Shown here piece by piece: positions 18,423-27,627 of a DNA stretch of 64,000 nucleotides. The notes under the pieces were generated by a model. That model was not told the DNA's origin, did not search any database, and saw only the letters and a list, made by a program, of their open reading frames with translations. The stretch's first letter is position 1, and the number at the start of each line of letters is the position of its first letter. The DNA is from Sporosarcina sp. Marseille-Q4943 (GTDB lineage: Bacteria > Bacillota > Bacilli > Bacillales_A > Planococcaceae), in NCBI RefSeq assembly GCF_943736995.1, contig NZ_CALSFT010000002.1, forward strand, positions 682,001 to 746,000. Reading direction: 5' to 3'. Position numbers and translations under genes: made by a program.

Positions 18423-19301
18423 TTGGCGAATGCACAATCAATGATCTTTACAATATACGGAGATTATATCCGTCATTATGGCAATAAAATATGGATTGGC
18501 AGCCTGATTCGATTATTGAAGGAATTTGGGCATAATGAACAATCCGTTCGGGTTGCTGTTTCCAGAATGATGAAGCAAGGATGGCTTAATTCCGAGAAGA
18601 AAGGGAATAAAAGTTATTATTTCCTGACACCTCGTGGAGAAATTCGTATGGAAGAAGCTGCTAGCCGTATTTTTAAATTGATACCGCACGAGTGGGACGG
18701 GAAATGGCGTATCCTTATGTATACGATTCCAGAAGAAAAGAGGCAGATTCGTGATGAACTTCGTAAAGAACTATTATGGAGTGGATTTGGCAGCTTTTCA
18801 AACGGGTGCTGGATTACACCGAATGATCTCGAAAAAGAAGTGAGACTGCTCATTGATAAATATGGCATCCAAGATTACGTAGATCTATTTCTGTCCGAAT
18901 ATAAAGGGCCGCAAGCAGACAGAGCACTTGTTGAAAAAAGCTGGCCTCTTAATGAAATCGAAGAGAAGTATCAAGAATTCATTTCGAAGTATAGCAATAA
19001 GTACATTATTCATCAAAGCTTGATGAATAATGGGCAAATGACGGATGCAGAGTGCTTCGTGGAAAGGACAAACCTTGTTCATGAATATCGTAAGTTCCTC
19101 TTTGTAGACCCTGGGTTACCGAAAGAGTTGCTACCGGAAATATGGAACGGCAATCATGCTGCTCATCTGTTTGAGCAATATTATAAGTTACTTGCGCAAC
19201 CGGCCAGCCGATTTTTCGAAGACGTATTTCAAGAGGATAACGACATGCGGCGAAAAGACAAATCGTATGATGCAGATAATCATCCGCTCATTATCGATTA
19301 A
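18423..19301 (+). CDS. paaX: PaaX-family transcriptional repressor
   Basis: 292 residues from a TTG at 18423 (GTGAGG five bases upstream); an in-frame ATG at 18441 is the alternative. MIFTIYGDYIRHYGNKIWIGSLI is followed by a winged helix (EQSVRVAVSRMMKQGWL, KGNKSYYFLTPRGE) and the PaaX central and C-terminal domains (WDGKWRILMYTIPEEKR). In E. coli, PaaX represses the paa operon and is released by phenylacetyl-CoA. It probably acts on the inverted repeats upstream of paaK, the reductase and paaA, though the motif here differs from the E. coli one. Confidence 0.92.
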   Translation: MANAQSMIFTIYGDYIRHYGNKIWIGSLIRLLKEFGHNEQSVRVAVSRMMKQGWLNSEKKGNKSYYFLTPRGEIRMEEAASRIFKLIPHEWDGKWRILMYTIPEEKRQIRDELRKELLWSGFGSFSNGCWITPNDLEKEVRLLIDKYGIQDYVDLFLSEYKGPQADRALVEKSWPLNEIEEKYQEFISKYSNKYIIHQSLMNNGQMTDAECFVERTNLVHEYRKFLFVDPGLPKELLPEIWNGNHAAHLFEQYYKLLAQPASRFFEDVFQEDNDMRRKDKSYDADNHPLIID

Positions 19302-19305
19302 TGTA

Positions 19306-19336
19306 GAAAAAGGAGGGAATGAACTTCATCCCTCCT
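19306..19336 (-). terminator. Terminator of the PaaY-like gene
   Basis: AGGAGGGA and TCCCTCCT form the stem; on the minus strand it is followed by TTTTT. It lies between the convergent paaX and PaaY-like genes. Confidence 0.7.
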
Positions 19337-19348
19337 GTTGCGTCTTAC

Positions 19349-19876
19349 TCACTCACTATCACCGCTTTGAAAAATCTCCCGGTAGTCGTATCCTTTTTCA
19401 ACATATGAGTCTATCGATAGTTGGATAATTTCGAAATCCTTCTCGGTCAGTTCCCTCACTACTTTTCCTGGTGAACCAACAACGAGTGAACGGGGAGGGA
19501 TTTTCTTACCGGATGGTATTAGCGTATTTGCACCAATAATGCATTCTTCGCCAATTTCTGCATGGTCAAGAATTGTAGAACCCATACCGATAATCGAACG
19601 TTTTCCGACTTTGCATCCATGTAAGATGACGTTATGTCCTACCGTAACCTCATCTTCTACTACAACTGGCGCACCTTCATATAGATGAATTGTCGAGTTA
19701 TCTTGGATGCTACATCTTTTCCCTATAGTAATCGGCCCTTCGTCTCCCCGCAGTACTGTATTAAACCAGATGGTCGATTCTTCTCCTACTCGTACTTTCC
19801 CTATTACTTTAGCCCCCGGAGCGACAAAAACAGTAGGATGCAACTCTGGTTTATCTCCCTTATAAGGCACTAACAT
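19349..19876 (-). CDS. Gamma-carbonic-anhydrase-like hexapeptide protein (PaaY-like)
   Basis: 175 residues, left-handed beta-helix of hexapeptide repeats. Metal-ligand histidines appear in STIHLYEG and in the pair VTVGHNVILHGCKVG. PaaY of the phenylacetate gene clusters belongs to this family and acts as a thioesterase on stalled CoA intermediates; other members are gamma carbonic anhydrases. AAGGGGGG precedes the ATG. It faces leftwards, opposite to its neighbours, and shares a divergent promoter region with the next gene. Its position in the island favours the PaaY role. Confidence 0.85.
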   Translation of the reverse strand: MLVPYKGDKPELHPTVFVAPGAKVIGKVRVGEESTIWFNTVLRGDEGPITIGKRCSIQDNSTIHLYEGAPVVVEDEVTVGHNVILHGCKVGKRSIIGMGSTILDHAEIGEECIIGANTLIPSGKKIPPRSLVVGSPGKVVRELTEKDFEIIQLSIDSYVEKGYDYREIFQSGDSE

Positions 19877-19917
19877 ACAAAGCCCCCCTTATTTTTAAGT
19901 AATCTAAATTGTTTTTC

Positions 19918-19931
19918 TAGTAGTTCTACTA
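19918..19931. promoter_or_regulatory. Palindrome in divergent promoter region
   Basis: TAGTAGTTCTACTA, a perfect 14-base palindrome between the divergent starts at 19876 and 19960. Candidate operator; binding protein unknown. Confidence 0.35.
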
Positions 19932-19959
19932 TAACATAATCTTGCGGAGGTGTATAAAT

Positions 19960-20928
19960 ATGATATATCTATGTGAGAAGTTACAGATTGACTATCCGAT
20001 TATCCAAGGGGGGATGGGGAACATTAGTAATGCGCAGCTCGCTGCTGCAGTGTCTGAAGCAGGGGGACTTGGTACAATCGGGTGCGGCACTATGACCCCA
20101 GAGGAAGTAGAAAATATAATACTTGAAACAAAACAGCGGACGAAGAAGAATTTTGCGGTTAATATTGCAGTTGGCGTTTCCCCTTATGTGGACAAGATGA
20201 TTGATCTCGTCATTAAGCATGAAGTTCCAATCGTTTCTCTATCAGCAGGAAACCCGGCTCCATTTATACCTAGACTCCATAGCCATAACGTAATTGTACT
20301 TGCAGTCGTAGCTTCAGTGAAGCATGCACAAAAAGCGGAAGCTGCGGGAGCTGATGTAGTAGTGGTTGAGGGGTTTGAAGCAGCAGGCATTAACTCCAAC
20401 TTGGAACTGACAACGTTCACGTTAATTCCGCAAATTGTGAAGCATGTAACGATTCCGGTCGTTGCTGCAGGTGGAATCGGCGACGGTAAAGGATTGGCGG
20501 CTGCCCTTATGTTAGGAGCGAGTGGTGTACAAATCGGTACTCGTTTGATCGCAACGAAAGAAGCGCCGTTTCATGACAAGTACAAACAACATCTTGTGGA
20601 AGCAAGTGATACCGAAACGTTAATTATCGGGCGGAGCGTTGACCGGATAAGAAGAGTCTTAAAGACACCCTATGCTATGAAACTAAAAGAATTTGATAAA
20701 GCAGGCATGTCATTGGAGCAATACAGTGAACTGACGTCAGAAATCCAACATGTCAAAGGTGCGATTGAAGGCGATATGGAAAACGGATTTCTTAATAGCG
20801 GCCAGGTTGCAGGGTTAATTGAAGACATTCCAAGTGTTAAAGAATTGCTGGACAGTATGATGGAAGAGGGAGGAAATCTGCTAGAGAAATTGACAGAGGA
20901 GTTTAGAAGAGGGATCAAGAGAATTTAA
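19960..20928 (+). CDS. Nitronate monooxygenase / FabK-like flavoenzyme
   Basis: 322 residues from ATG 19960, with GGAGGTG at good spacing; the in-frame TTG at 19942 lies upstream of that site. FMN-dependent TIM barrel: YPIIQGGMGNIS near the start, VVVEGFEAAG, IPVVAAGGIGDGKGLAAALMLGASGVQIGTR. These motifs are shared by nitronate monooxygenases and FabK enoyl-ACP reductases, which cannot be separated safely here. No known step of phenylacetate breakdown needs it. A terminator follows. Confidence 0.85.
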   Translation: MIYLCEKLQIDYPIIQGGMGNISNAQLAAAVSEAGGLGTIGCGTMTPEEVENIILETKQRTKKNFAVNIAVGVSPYVDKMIDLVIKHEVPIVSLSAGNPAPFIPRLHSHNVIVLAVVASVKHAQKAEAAGADVVVVEGFEAAGINSNLELTTFTLIPQIVKHVTIPVVAAGGIGDGKGLAAALMLGASGVQIGTRLIATKEAPFHDKYKQHLVEASDTETLIIGRSVDRIRRVLKTPYAMKLKEFDKAGMSLEQYSELTSEIQHVKGAIEGDMENGFLNSGQVAGLIEDIPSVKELLDSMMEEGGNLLEKLTEEFRRGIKRI

Positions 20929-20975
20929 TTTTATAGTGAGTACCCTTTACTATGAATATAAAAAGTTTTTGAACG

Positions 20976-21003
20976 CCACAGCCCTTCAAGGTTGTGGTTT
21001 TTT
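20976..21003 (+). terminator. Terminator after the flavoenzyme gene
   Basis: CCACAGCC/GGTTGTGG stem (one G-T pair) then TTTTTT. Confidence 0.85.
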
Positions 21004-21107
21004 AGCATTCCCAAAAATCGGGGCGCAAGCTGATAGGAAGTCATTATTCTTTATGTTATAGTTAATATCAAGCTATTTAGAAAGTATGGAGTTTTCAAAT
21101 TACCGTA

Positions 21108-21136
21108 TTGACATTAGTATTACAGGTTGTTAACAT
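21108..21136 (+). promoter_or_regulatory. Candidate promoter of the phenylalanine operon
   Basis: TTGACA, 17 bases, TAACAT. A TATAAT at 21142-21147 lies just beyond and could be an alternative -10. No gene is found between 21004 and 21266. Confidence 0.5.
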
Positions 21137-21177
21137 TACGTTATAATAGTGTTATATTGGTTGAGGTTGAGAAAGAA

Positions 21178-21191
21178 TGTAAGCGCTGTCA
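21178..21191 (+). promoter_or_regulatory. cre-like CcpA box
   Basis: TGTAAGCGCTGTCA matches the catabolite-responsive element consensus TGWAARCGYTWNCA except for one W position. It lies downstream of the candidate promoter, a position where CcpA acts as a roadblock. It suggests carbon catabolite repression of the phenylalanine operon. Confidence 0.6.
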
Positions 21192-21266
21192 TTCGCGGTC
21201 GGCGAGAAGATTTGCAGCAACAATCGTAGTTTTTGGGATGGAATCATAGAATACAGGAGGGAAGCG

Positions 21267-21668
21267 ATGAAGCCGGGGATGGAAATTGGCAGAGCAGAAA
21301 CGATCGACATAATCGTGACAGAAGAAATGTTTGCTGCTTTTGAAGGCGAAGTTATACATCCCGTCTATTCAACAGTAGCGATGACCTATCACATGGAATG
21401 GGTATCCCGGAAAATCATTCTGCCTTTTTTGGAAACGCATGAAGAAGGGATGGGGGCGTCCGTTCAGCTGCATCATCTGGCGCCTTCCCCACTCGGTTCA
21501 AAAGTGACATTGACAGCAGTCGTAGTCGAATTACGGAACAATGCTGTAGTGACGGAAGTAACCGCACATAACCACGCTGGAATTATAGGTAAAGGGAAAG
21601 TGACGCAAATCATTCTTCCAAAAGAAACGATTGCCCAAAAATTGAGGGATGCTTCGTTTTCATCCTAG
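21267..21668 (+). CDS. Hotdog-fold thioesterase, fluoroacetyl-CoA thioesterase (FlK)-like
   Basis: 133 residues; RBS AGGAGGG. The layout STVAMTYHMEWVSR, then EGMGASVQLHHLAPSPLGSKVT, then VTAHNHAGIIGKG follows the FlK family, with candidate catalytic Thr, Glu (HMEW) and His (LHHLA). Such enzymes hydrolyse small acyl-CoAs. It is the first gene of the phenylalanine dehydrogenase operon, so it may relieve CoA trapping as phenylacetyl-CoA or a dead-end thioester. Substrate is unknown. Confidence 0.75.
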   Translation: MKPGMEIGRAETIDIIVTEEMFAAFEGEVIHPVYSTVAMTYHMEWVSRKIILPFLETHEEGMGASVQLHHLAPSPLGSKVTLTAVVVELRNNAVVTEVTAHNHAGIIGKGKVTQIILPKETIAQKLRDASFSS

Positions 21669-21716
21669 GAAGAGACAGTCAGTAGATTGATAGCAAATAC
21701 TCTGGGGGCTCGATCA

Positions 21717-22862
21717 ATGAAAATTGAAGAAGAAAGCATGTCAGTGACGAACAGTTTCGATCTCTTTGAAAAAATGGCCGAACATGAACAAGTCGTTTTC
21801 TGTAATGATCCATCGACAGGCTTGCGCGCAATTATCGCAATCCACAACACCACATTAGGACCTGCGCTAGGCGGCTGTCGCATGCATCCTTACGAAAGTG
21901 TGGATGCGGCACTGGAAGATGCCCTTCGTCTATCGAAAGGGATGAGCTACAAATGCGCCGCAGCCGATGTCGATTTTGGCGGCGGAAAGGCGGTCATCAT
22001 CGGTGATCCGAAAACGGATAAGTCGCCCGATTTGTTCCGTGCATTCGGTCAATTCGTAGAATCGCTAGGCGGCCGGTTTTACACCGGTACCGATATGGGA
22101 ACGACTTTGGAGGATTTCGTCCATTCGATGAAGGAGACGAATTGCATTGTAGGGACACCGGAAGCATATGGAGGTGGAGGGGACTCTTCCATTCCGACAG
22201 CACAAGGCGTTCTATACGGTATTCAAGCGACTAATCTAGAACTTTTCGGTACTTCCGAGTTAGGGGGCCGTTCATACGCTGTCCAAGGTCTAGGAAAAGT
22301 CGGATTCAAAGTGGCAGTAGGTTTACTTGAAGCAGGTGCCCACGTTTATGTAACGGATATTAATGACAAGAATCTGCTTGCTATCGAAGAAAAAGCGGCC
22401 ACAACAACCGGAACCGTGAAGGTCGTTGCAAGCGGGGATATTTATTCACAGGAAGCGGATATTTTTGTTCCTTGTGCATTAGGCGGAATTATTAACGACC
22501 AGACGATCAATCAGTTCAAAGTGAAAGCAATTGCAGGATCGGCCAACAATCAGTTGCTACATGAGGATCACGGAATAAAGCTCCAAGAGAAAGGCATCCT
22601 TTATGCTCCTGATTATATGATCAATTCCGGTGGTCTCATTCATGTGGCAGATGAATTGTATGGCTTCAATCATGAACGCGTACTGGCAAAAACAAAACAT
22701 ATTTATGATGCGATTTTAGAAGTATACAAGCTGGCAAAAATGAGCGGTACTTGCACAATGGAAGCAGCAAATGCGATGTGTGAGAAAAAAATGGAAAGTA
22801 GAGGCGGGCGGAACAGCTTTTACACCCCATCCATAAAACCGAAGTGGGCGATCCGCAAATAA
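21717..22862 (+). CDS. pdh: Phenylalanine dehydrogenase
   Basis: 381 residues from ATG 21717 (GGGGG eight bases upstream). NAD-dependent amino acid dehydrogenase: catalytic lysines in [18 protein letters not shown] and the Rossmann stretch [14 protein letters not shown]. Two specificity positions point to phenylalanine rather than leucine: [10 protein letters not shown] (Gly where leucine dehydrogenases have Ala in ITAEDVGTT), and [14 protein letters not shown] (Leu where leucine dehydrogenases have Val). The overall sequence follows the Lysinibacillus sphaericus enzyme as I recall it, and the length agrees. It should deaminate L-Phe to phenylpyruvate. The following four genes encode a 2-oxoacid dehydrogenase complex, and the paa genes lie upstream. 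Confidence 0.88.
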   Translation: MKIEEESMSVTNSFDLFEKMAEHEQVVFCNDPSTGLRAIIAIHNTTLGPALGGCRMHPYESVDAALEDALRLSKGMSYKCAAADVDFGGGKAVIIGDPKTDKSPDLFRAFGQFVESLGGRFYTGTDMGTTLEDFVHSMKETNCIVGTPEAYGGGGDSSIPTAQGVLYGIQATNLELFGTSELGGRSYAVQGLGKVGFKVAVGLLEAGAHVYVTDINDKNLLAIEEKAATTTGTVKVVASGDIYSQEADIFVPCALGGIINDQTINQFKVKAIAGSANNQLLHEDHGIKLQEKGILYAPDYMINSGGLIHVADELYGFNHERVLAKTKHIYDAILEVYKLAKMSGTCTMEAANAMCEKKMESRGGRNSFYTPSIKPKWAIRK

Positions 22863-22883
22863 TCGTGAGCGGGGGTAAAGTAG

Positions 22884-23939
22884 ATGAAAATTGACTTTCC
22901 TATTAAGAAAGTAATGGATGATGATGGTTTTTTACTAGATTCTTCTTACGAGAAACAGATTAATGAGCAATTGGTCAGAGAATTTTATTACAACATGGTG
23001 CGGATTCGAACGTTCGACAGAAAAGCGATTAACTTGCAACGACAGGGACGTCTCGGAACATATGCCCCATTCGAAGGGCAGGAAGCTTCTCAAGTTGGCA
23101 GTGCACTAGCTTTAGGCTCTGATGATTGGGTGTTCCCGACGTATCGTGACCACGGAGCGACGTTGACGTACGGCGCAGATATGATTAGGACCTATTTGTA
23201 TTGGAATGGTCGAGTCGAAGGTTGTGTTCCCCCGAAAGGGAAAAAGATTTTCCCGCCGGCGGTCCCGATTGCGACTCAGATTCCACATGCAGTAGGAGCT
23301 GCTTGGGCAGAAAAGAGGAAAGGGACTCGAAATGCGGCCATCGCTTACTTTGGTGACGGCGCCACTTCAGAAGGTGATTTCCATGAAGGGTTAAATTTCG
23401 CAAGCGTTTTCCAAGTGCCTGTCGTCTTTTTTAATCAAAATAACGGCTATGCGATTTCAGTACCGATTGAAAAACAGATGAATTCTGCAACAATTGCCCA
23501 AAAATCAGTCGCATACGACATGCCGGGAATCCGTCTTGACGGCAATGATTGCTTTGCAGTCTATTTTGAAACAAAGAAGGCGTTTGACCATGCCCGAAAC
23601 GGGAATGGTCCAACTTTGATAGAAGCCGTCACTTGGCGGACAGGTGCTCATACAACTGCGGATGACCCATCTAAATATCGACCTGCAGAACAAGGTAAGC
23701 ATATAGTCGACCCGCTAGTCCGTTTGGAAAAATTCATGCGGAATTACGGCTATTGGAATGAAGAATGGGTCGCAGAAGTAAAAGACAAAACAGCTACTGA
23801 AATCGAAGCAGCGGTAGAAGAAATGGAACGCTTCCCGGCTCCAAACGTTGAAGATCTTTTTGATCATGTCTATGCTGAGCTGCCAGCAGGCCTGGCTGCA
23901 CAAAAAGAGTCCTATCTCGCATTCTTAGGGGGGCAGTGA
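22884..23939 (+). CDS. 2-oxoacid dehydrogenase E1 alpha subunit
   Basis: 351 residues. Thiamine diphosphate motif GDGATSEGDFHEGLNFA followed by VVFFNQNNGYAIS, and GQEASQVGSALAL near the N-terminus. E1 alpha of a PDH/BCKDH-type complex: decarboxylates a 2-oxo acid. The usual genomic partners of a branched-chain complex (ptb, buk, leucine dehydrogenase, bkdR) are not here; phenylalanine dehydrogenase is. Phenylpyruvate is therefore the likely substrate, giving phenylacetyl-CoA. The substrate is inference. Confidence 0.9.
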   Translation: MKIDFPIKKVMDDDGFLLDSSYEKQINEQLVREFYYNMVRIRTFDRKAINLQRQGRLGTYAPFEGQEASQVGSALALGSDDWVFPTYRDHGATLTYGADMIRTYLYWNGRVEGCVPPKGKKIFPPAVPIATQIPHAVGAAWAEKRKGTRNAAIAYFGDGATSEGDFHEGLNFASVFQVPVVFFNQNNGYAISVPIEKQMNSATIAQKSVAYDMPGIRLDGNDCFAVYFETKKAFDHARNGNGPTLIEAVTWRTGAHTTADDPSKYRPAEQGKHIVDPLVRLEKFMRNYGYWNEEWVAEVKDKTATEIEAAVEEMERFPAPNVEDLFDHVYAELPAGLAAQKESYLAFLGGQ

Positions 23940-23940
23940 C

Positions 23941-24960
23941 ATGGCGATAGATTTGAAAAAAACAGCCGGGAATACCGAGACGACTACACTGATGACGATG
24001 ATCCAAGCGATCAATAGTGGAATGGAAACAATGCTCGAAGAAGACGGAAGAACAATCATTATGGGCGAAGACATCGGAAAAAATGGTGGTGTGTTCCGAG
24101 CGACTGAGGGACTTGTAGAGAAATTCGGAGAAGATCGTGTGGTGGATACACCACTATCAGAAGCTGGCATTATCGGGACGTCTATCGGTCTAGCCATAAA
24201 TGGTTTCAGACCCGTTGCTGAAATTCAGTTCCTTGGTTTCATCTATCCGGCATACGAGCAAATTATGACGCATGTTTCTCGTATCCGAATGCGGACGATG
24301 GGGAATTTCACGGTACCGATGGTCATCCGTGCACCGTATGGAGCGGGAATTCGAGCCCCTGAAATCCATTCTGACAGTACAGAATCCTTGTTCACTCATA
24401 TGCCAGGAATTAAAGTCGTCTGCCCATCCGGTCCATATGATGCAAAGGGTTTATTAATTGCTGCAATGGAAGATCCTGATCCAGTGCTTGTGCTGGAACC
24501 GATGAGGAGTTACCGTGCACATAGAGAAGATGTTCCAGTAGGGAAATATACAGTTGAAATTGGCAAGGGAAAAATCGTGCGTGAAGGTACCGATGTGACA
24601 ATCATCGCATGGGGCGCAATGGTTTCAGTAGCAGAAAAGGCAGCCGAGCAGGCAAAGGAAATGGGCATCAGCTGTGAAATTATTGATCTTCGAACGTTGT
24701 ACCCGATAGACCGTGATATCATCGCACAATCCGTGCAGAAAACAACAAGGACGGTCATCGTCCACGAAGCGCAGGCGACTGGAGGACTTGGCAACGATAT
24801 CGTTTCCATTATTAATGACACCTCATTCCTTTACTTGCGTGCCCCGATTGAGCGGGTGACAGGGTTTGATGTGCCAGTACCATTATTTGCACTTGAAAAT
24901 CATTACCTTCCAACACCTGCACGAATCTTGAAAGGGATTGAAAAAGTTTTTCATTTTTAG
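23941..24960 (+). CDS. 2-oxoacid dehydrogenase E1 beta subunit
   Basis: 339 residues, starting two bases after E1 alpha. Transketolase-like beta subunit: MGEDIGKNGGVFRATEGL, DTPLSEAGIIG, FGFIYPAYEQ-like region, APYGAGIRAPEIHSDSTES and the C-terminal VHEAQATGGLGND. Forms the alpha2beta2 E1 with the preceding product. Confidence 0.92.
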   Translation: MAIDLKKTAGNTETTTLMTMIQAINSGMETMLEEDGRTIIMGEDIGKNGGVFRATEGLVEKFGEDRVVDTPLSEAGIIGTSIGLAINGFRPVAEIQFLGFIYPAYEQIMTHVSRIRMRTMGNFTVPMVIRAPYGAGIRAPEIHSDSTESLFTHMPGIKVVCPSGPYDAKGLLIAAMEDPDPVLVLEPMRSYRAHREDVPVGKYTVEIGKGKIVREGTDVTIIAWGAMVSVAEKAAEQAKEMGISCEIIDLRTLYPIDRDIIAQSVQKTTRTVIVHEAQATGGLGNDIVSIINDTSFLYLRAPIERVTGFDVPVPLFALENHYLPTPARILKGIEKVFHF

Positions 24961-24971
24961 GGGGGGATGAA

Positions 24972-26186
24972 GTGCTGGATGTAAAATTGCACGATATCGG
25001 TGAAGGGATGACGGAAGGGGAGATTGTCCAATACCTAGTACAGGTGGGGGATAAAGTAGCAGTCGACCAGCCGCTTGTTGAAGTGCAAACGGACAAAATG
25101 GTAGCAGAACTTCCTTCGCCATGCGCCGGTATTGTGAAAGAAATCATAATTGAAACGGGCGAAACCGTCCAAGTTGGAACAAGCCTCCTTTCAATCGAGG
25201 AGGAAATCAGTACAAAAATCGAGAATGAACCCCAACCTAAAGCAGAAGCTGCAAACGACGCGGCGGCTGTCATTGAAAAACCGGGGAAACTTTCGCCAAC
25301 TCCATTTAGGCGTGTATTAGCTGCGCCTTACACACGTAAAGTCGCACGTGAAAATAACATTAACATTGAGGATGTCCCATCTAGTGATCCATCAGGACGA
25401 GTGACTGAGGAAGATATCTATCGTTTTATAGAAGGGAAACAGGCTATAAAGGAACCAACTATAGAAGTGCAGCCTGTATCATCAACTGAAAACCCTCCCC
25501 ATGAAATCCCCTTCAAAGGAATCCGAAAACAAATTGCCAAAAAAATGACGCAATCCTTATTTACAATTCCGCATGTAACGCATTTCGATGACGTGAACAT
25601 GACGAATTTATTTAACATGCGTGAAGAACTGAAAATGGCAGGACAATCGGTGTCTTTATCCGCATTTTTCATTAAAGCGCTCACGATTTCTTTGAAAGAA
25701 TTCCCGATTTTTAACGCGGAGCTTGATGAAGAAAATGAGCTTATCGTGCTGAAGAAAAATTATCATATTGGCATTGCAACGAACACGGATAACGGATTGC
25801 TAGTCCCTGTCGTTCATGATGCGGATAAAAAATCGATCAAAGATCTTCACCGAGTAATAAAAGAATTGACCGAGAAAGCAATCAATGGAAAGTTGAAGCC
25901 TGCTGAAATGCATAATAGTACGTTTACGATGAGCAATGTCGGTCCACTTGGCAGTACGGGGGCAACCCCAATTATTAACCATCCCGAAACGGCAATCATT
26001 GCATTCCACAAAACAAAAAAACAACCGATCGTCAATGAGCACGATGAAATCGTTATCGGTCATGTGATGACGCTGTCTATGTCATTCGACCATCGTGTTG
26101 CTGACGGGGCAACGGCCGTTGCATTTACTAACCGCTTTTCCGAGTTAATCGAACAGCCGCATAAATTGTTGTTGGAGTTGATATGA
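24972..26186 (+). CDS. Dihydrolipoyl acyltransferase E2
   Basis: 404 residues from GTG 24972 behind GGGGGGATGA. Domains in order: one lipoyl domain (about 1-80, lipoylated Lys in VQTDKMVAELPSP), a linker, a peripheral-subunit binding domain (about 115-160: AAPYTRKVAREN...DPSGRVTEEDI), and the catalytic domain (about 180-404) ending with the active-site motif FDHRVADGA. Transfers the acyl group to CoA; here predicted to release phenylacetyl-CoA. Confidence 0.92.
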   Translation: MLDVKLHDIGEGMTEGEIVQYLVQVGDKVAVDQPLVEVQTDKMVAELPSPCAGIVKEIIIETGETVQVGTSLLSIEEEISTKIENEPQPKAEAANDAAAVIEKPGKLSPTPFRRVLAAPYTRKVARENNINIEDVPSSDPSGRVTEEDIYRFIEGKQAIKEPTIEVQPVSSTENPPHEIPFKGIRKQIAKKMTQSLFTIPHVTHFDDVNMTNLFNMREELKMAGQSVSLSAFFIKALTISLKEFPIFNAELDEENELIVLKKNYHIGIATNTDNGLLVPVVHDADKKSIKDLHRVIKELTEKAINGKLKPAEMHNSTFTMSNVGPLGSTGATPIINHPETAIIAFHKTKKQPIVNEHDEIVIGHVMTLSMSFDHRVADGATAVAFTNRFSELIEQPHKLLLELI

Positions 26187-26187
26187 C

Positions 26188-27627
26188 ATGGTTGTGGGGG
26201 AAATCAGTCAACAGAGGAACCTTGTTATTATTGGCGGAGGTCCGGGCGGCTACACTGCGGCAATACGAGCGGCCCAATTAGGGCTTTCAGTCACGTTAAT
26301 TGAACAGGATAGAATGGGCGGCGTCTGTTTAAACAAAGGGTGTATCCCTTCTAAAGTTTTTACACATGCGGCAGGGAAACGCTCGGAAACAGCTCATTTG
26401 AGAGAGATTGGAATTGGCGAAGGCGATGACACGTTCAATTTAATAAAGCTGCAAACCTACAAAATAAAGGTGATAGACGGGCTCAGAGCAGGAGTTGAAA
26501 GCCTCTGCCGGGAAAATAAAATTGAAATCATCCGTGGGAAAGCTACATTCATCTCTCTAGATCGAATCGGTGTGGAAAATGGGCATCAGTTCGACATTTT
26601 TGAATTCAAACAAGCCATTATCGCGACTGGAAGTTCGCAGAAACTACCATCCATCTTGAAGGAGACAGGAAAACGGATTCTACTGTCCGATGACATATTC
26701 GAACTCGAAGAAGTGCCGGAACATCTTATCGTACTGGGTAACGACACAATCGCACTTGAAGTGGCTTCGAGCTATGCAGCCTTTGGGGCAAAGGTCAGTA
26801 TTCTTCTATTGAAAAATACTGACCTTCCATTTGATGAATCAATTAATAAAGAGCTAATGCGGATATGCAAGAAACGGAAAATACACGTCGTGAAAGATGT
26901 TGATGTGGTTACTATAAATGAGCTGGATAATGAAATTACAGTTACATTTCATAAAAATAATGACGTGCACGAAACGATACAAGGGACACATTTATTCATT
27001 TCCGAAGGAAGTAAACCGAATGTGGAACCGTTAGGCATCAGCCGCTTCGGAATTGAACTGACAGCTGAAGGTTTCGTCAAGGTGGATGGCAATATGCAAA
27101 CGTCAATTCCGTCCATTTATGCGATTGGTGATGTGACGGAAGGGCCGCTTCTAGCAGTCAAGGCAATCAAACAAGGTAAAGTAGCTGCGGAGACAATCGC
27201 AGGAGGAAAACCGGAAGCCGATTTTACTTTCTTGCCAATCGTCGCTCACACAATACCGCCTGTTGCTTCTGTTGGGCTGACGGAACAATATGCGCGTAAT
27301 TTTGAAATTGACATTCGCGTCAGTCAGTTTGCACTTGGAGGAAATGGCTATGCGGCAATCACCGGCAAAAAAGATGGCTTTGTCAAAGTGATTTCTGATT
27401 CAACAACAGATCTAGTAGTGGGAATTCATATGATTGGGGAAGGAGCCATTGAAATGTCCGGTTCCTATGTCCAGTTGCTGGAGATGGCTGCGAAAGAAGA
27501 AGATATAACATTTCCGACGTATGCACATCCAAGCTACAATGAAGGGCTGCTCGAAGCGGTGGAAGGGTTAATCGGACAGGCGATTCATGAGGCCCCGATA
27601 AGAATGAGAATGGAAAGAAAAATTTAA
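26188..27627 (+). CDS. Dihydrolipoyl dehydrogenase E3
   Basis: 479 residues, starting one base after the E2 stop. FAD motif VIIGGGPGGYTAAIRAAQLG, redox-active disulfide GGVCLNKGCIPSK, NAD-binding central domain (LIVLGNDTIALEVASSYAAFGAKV, where the usual GGG is LGND, a mild divergence), GDVTEGPLLAVKAI, and the C-terminal YAHPSYNEGLLEAV with the catalytic His. It reoxidises the E2 lipoyl group with NAD+. Last gene of the predicted phenylalanine/phenylpyruvate operon. Confidence 0.9.
   Translation: MVVGEISQQRNLVIIGGGPGGYTAAIRAAQLGLSVTLIEQDRMGGVCLNKGCIPSKVFTHAAGKRSETAHLREIGIGEGDDTFNLIKLQTYKIKVIDGLRAGVESLCRENKIEIIRGKATFISLDRIGVENGHQFDIFEFKQAIIATGSSQKLPSILKETGKRILLSDDIFELEEVPEHLIVLGNDTIALEVASSYAAFGAKVSILLLKNTDLPFDESINKELMRICKKRKIHVVKDVDVVTINELDNEITVTFHKNNDVHETIQGTHLFISEGSKPNVEPLGISRFGIELTAEGFVKVDGNMQTSIPSIYAIGDVTEGPLLAVKAIKQGKVAAETIAGGKPEADFTFLPIVAHTIPPVASVGLTEQYARNFEIDIRVSQFALGGNGYAAITGKKDGFVKVISDSTTDLVVGIHMIGEGAIEMSGSYVQLLEMAAKEEDITFPTYAHPSYNEGLLEAVEGLIGQAIHEAPIRMRMERKI

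Noticed and set aside
21717..22862. Leucine dehydrogenase
   Set aside because: The two positions that separate the specificities read as phenylalanine dehydrogenase (Gly in GTDMGTT, Leu in [12 protein letters not shown]), and the neighbours are aromatic catabolism genes.
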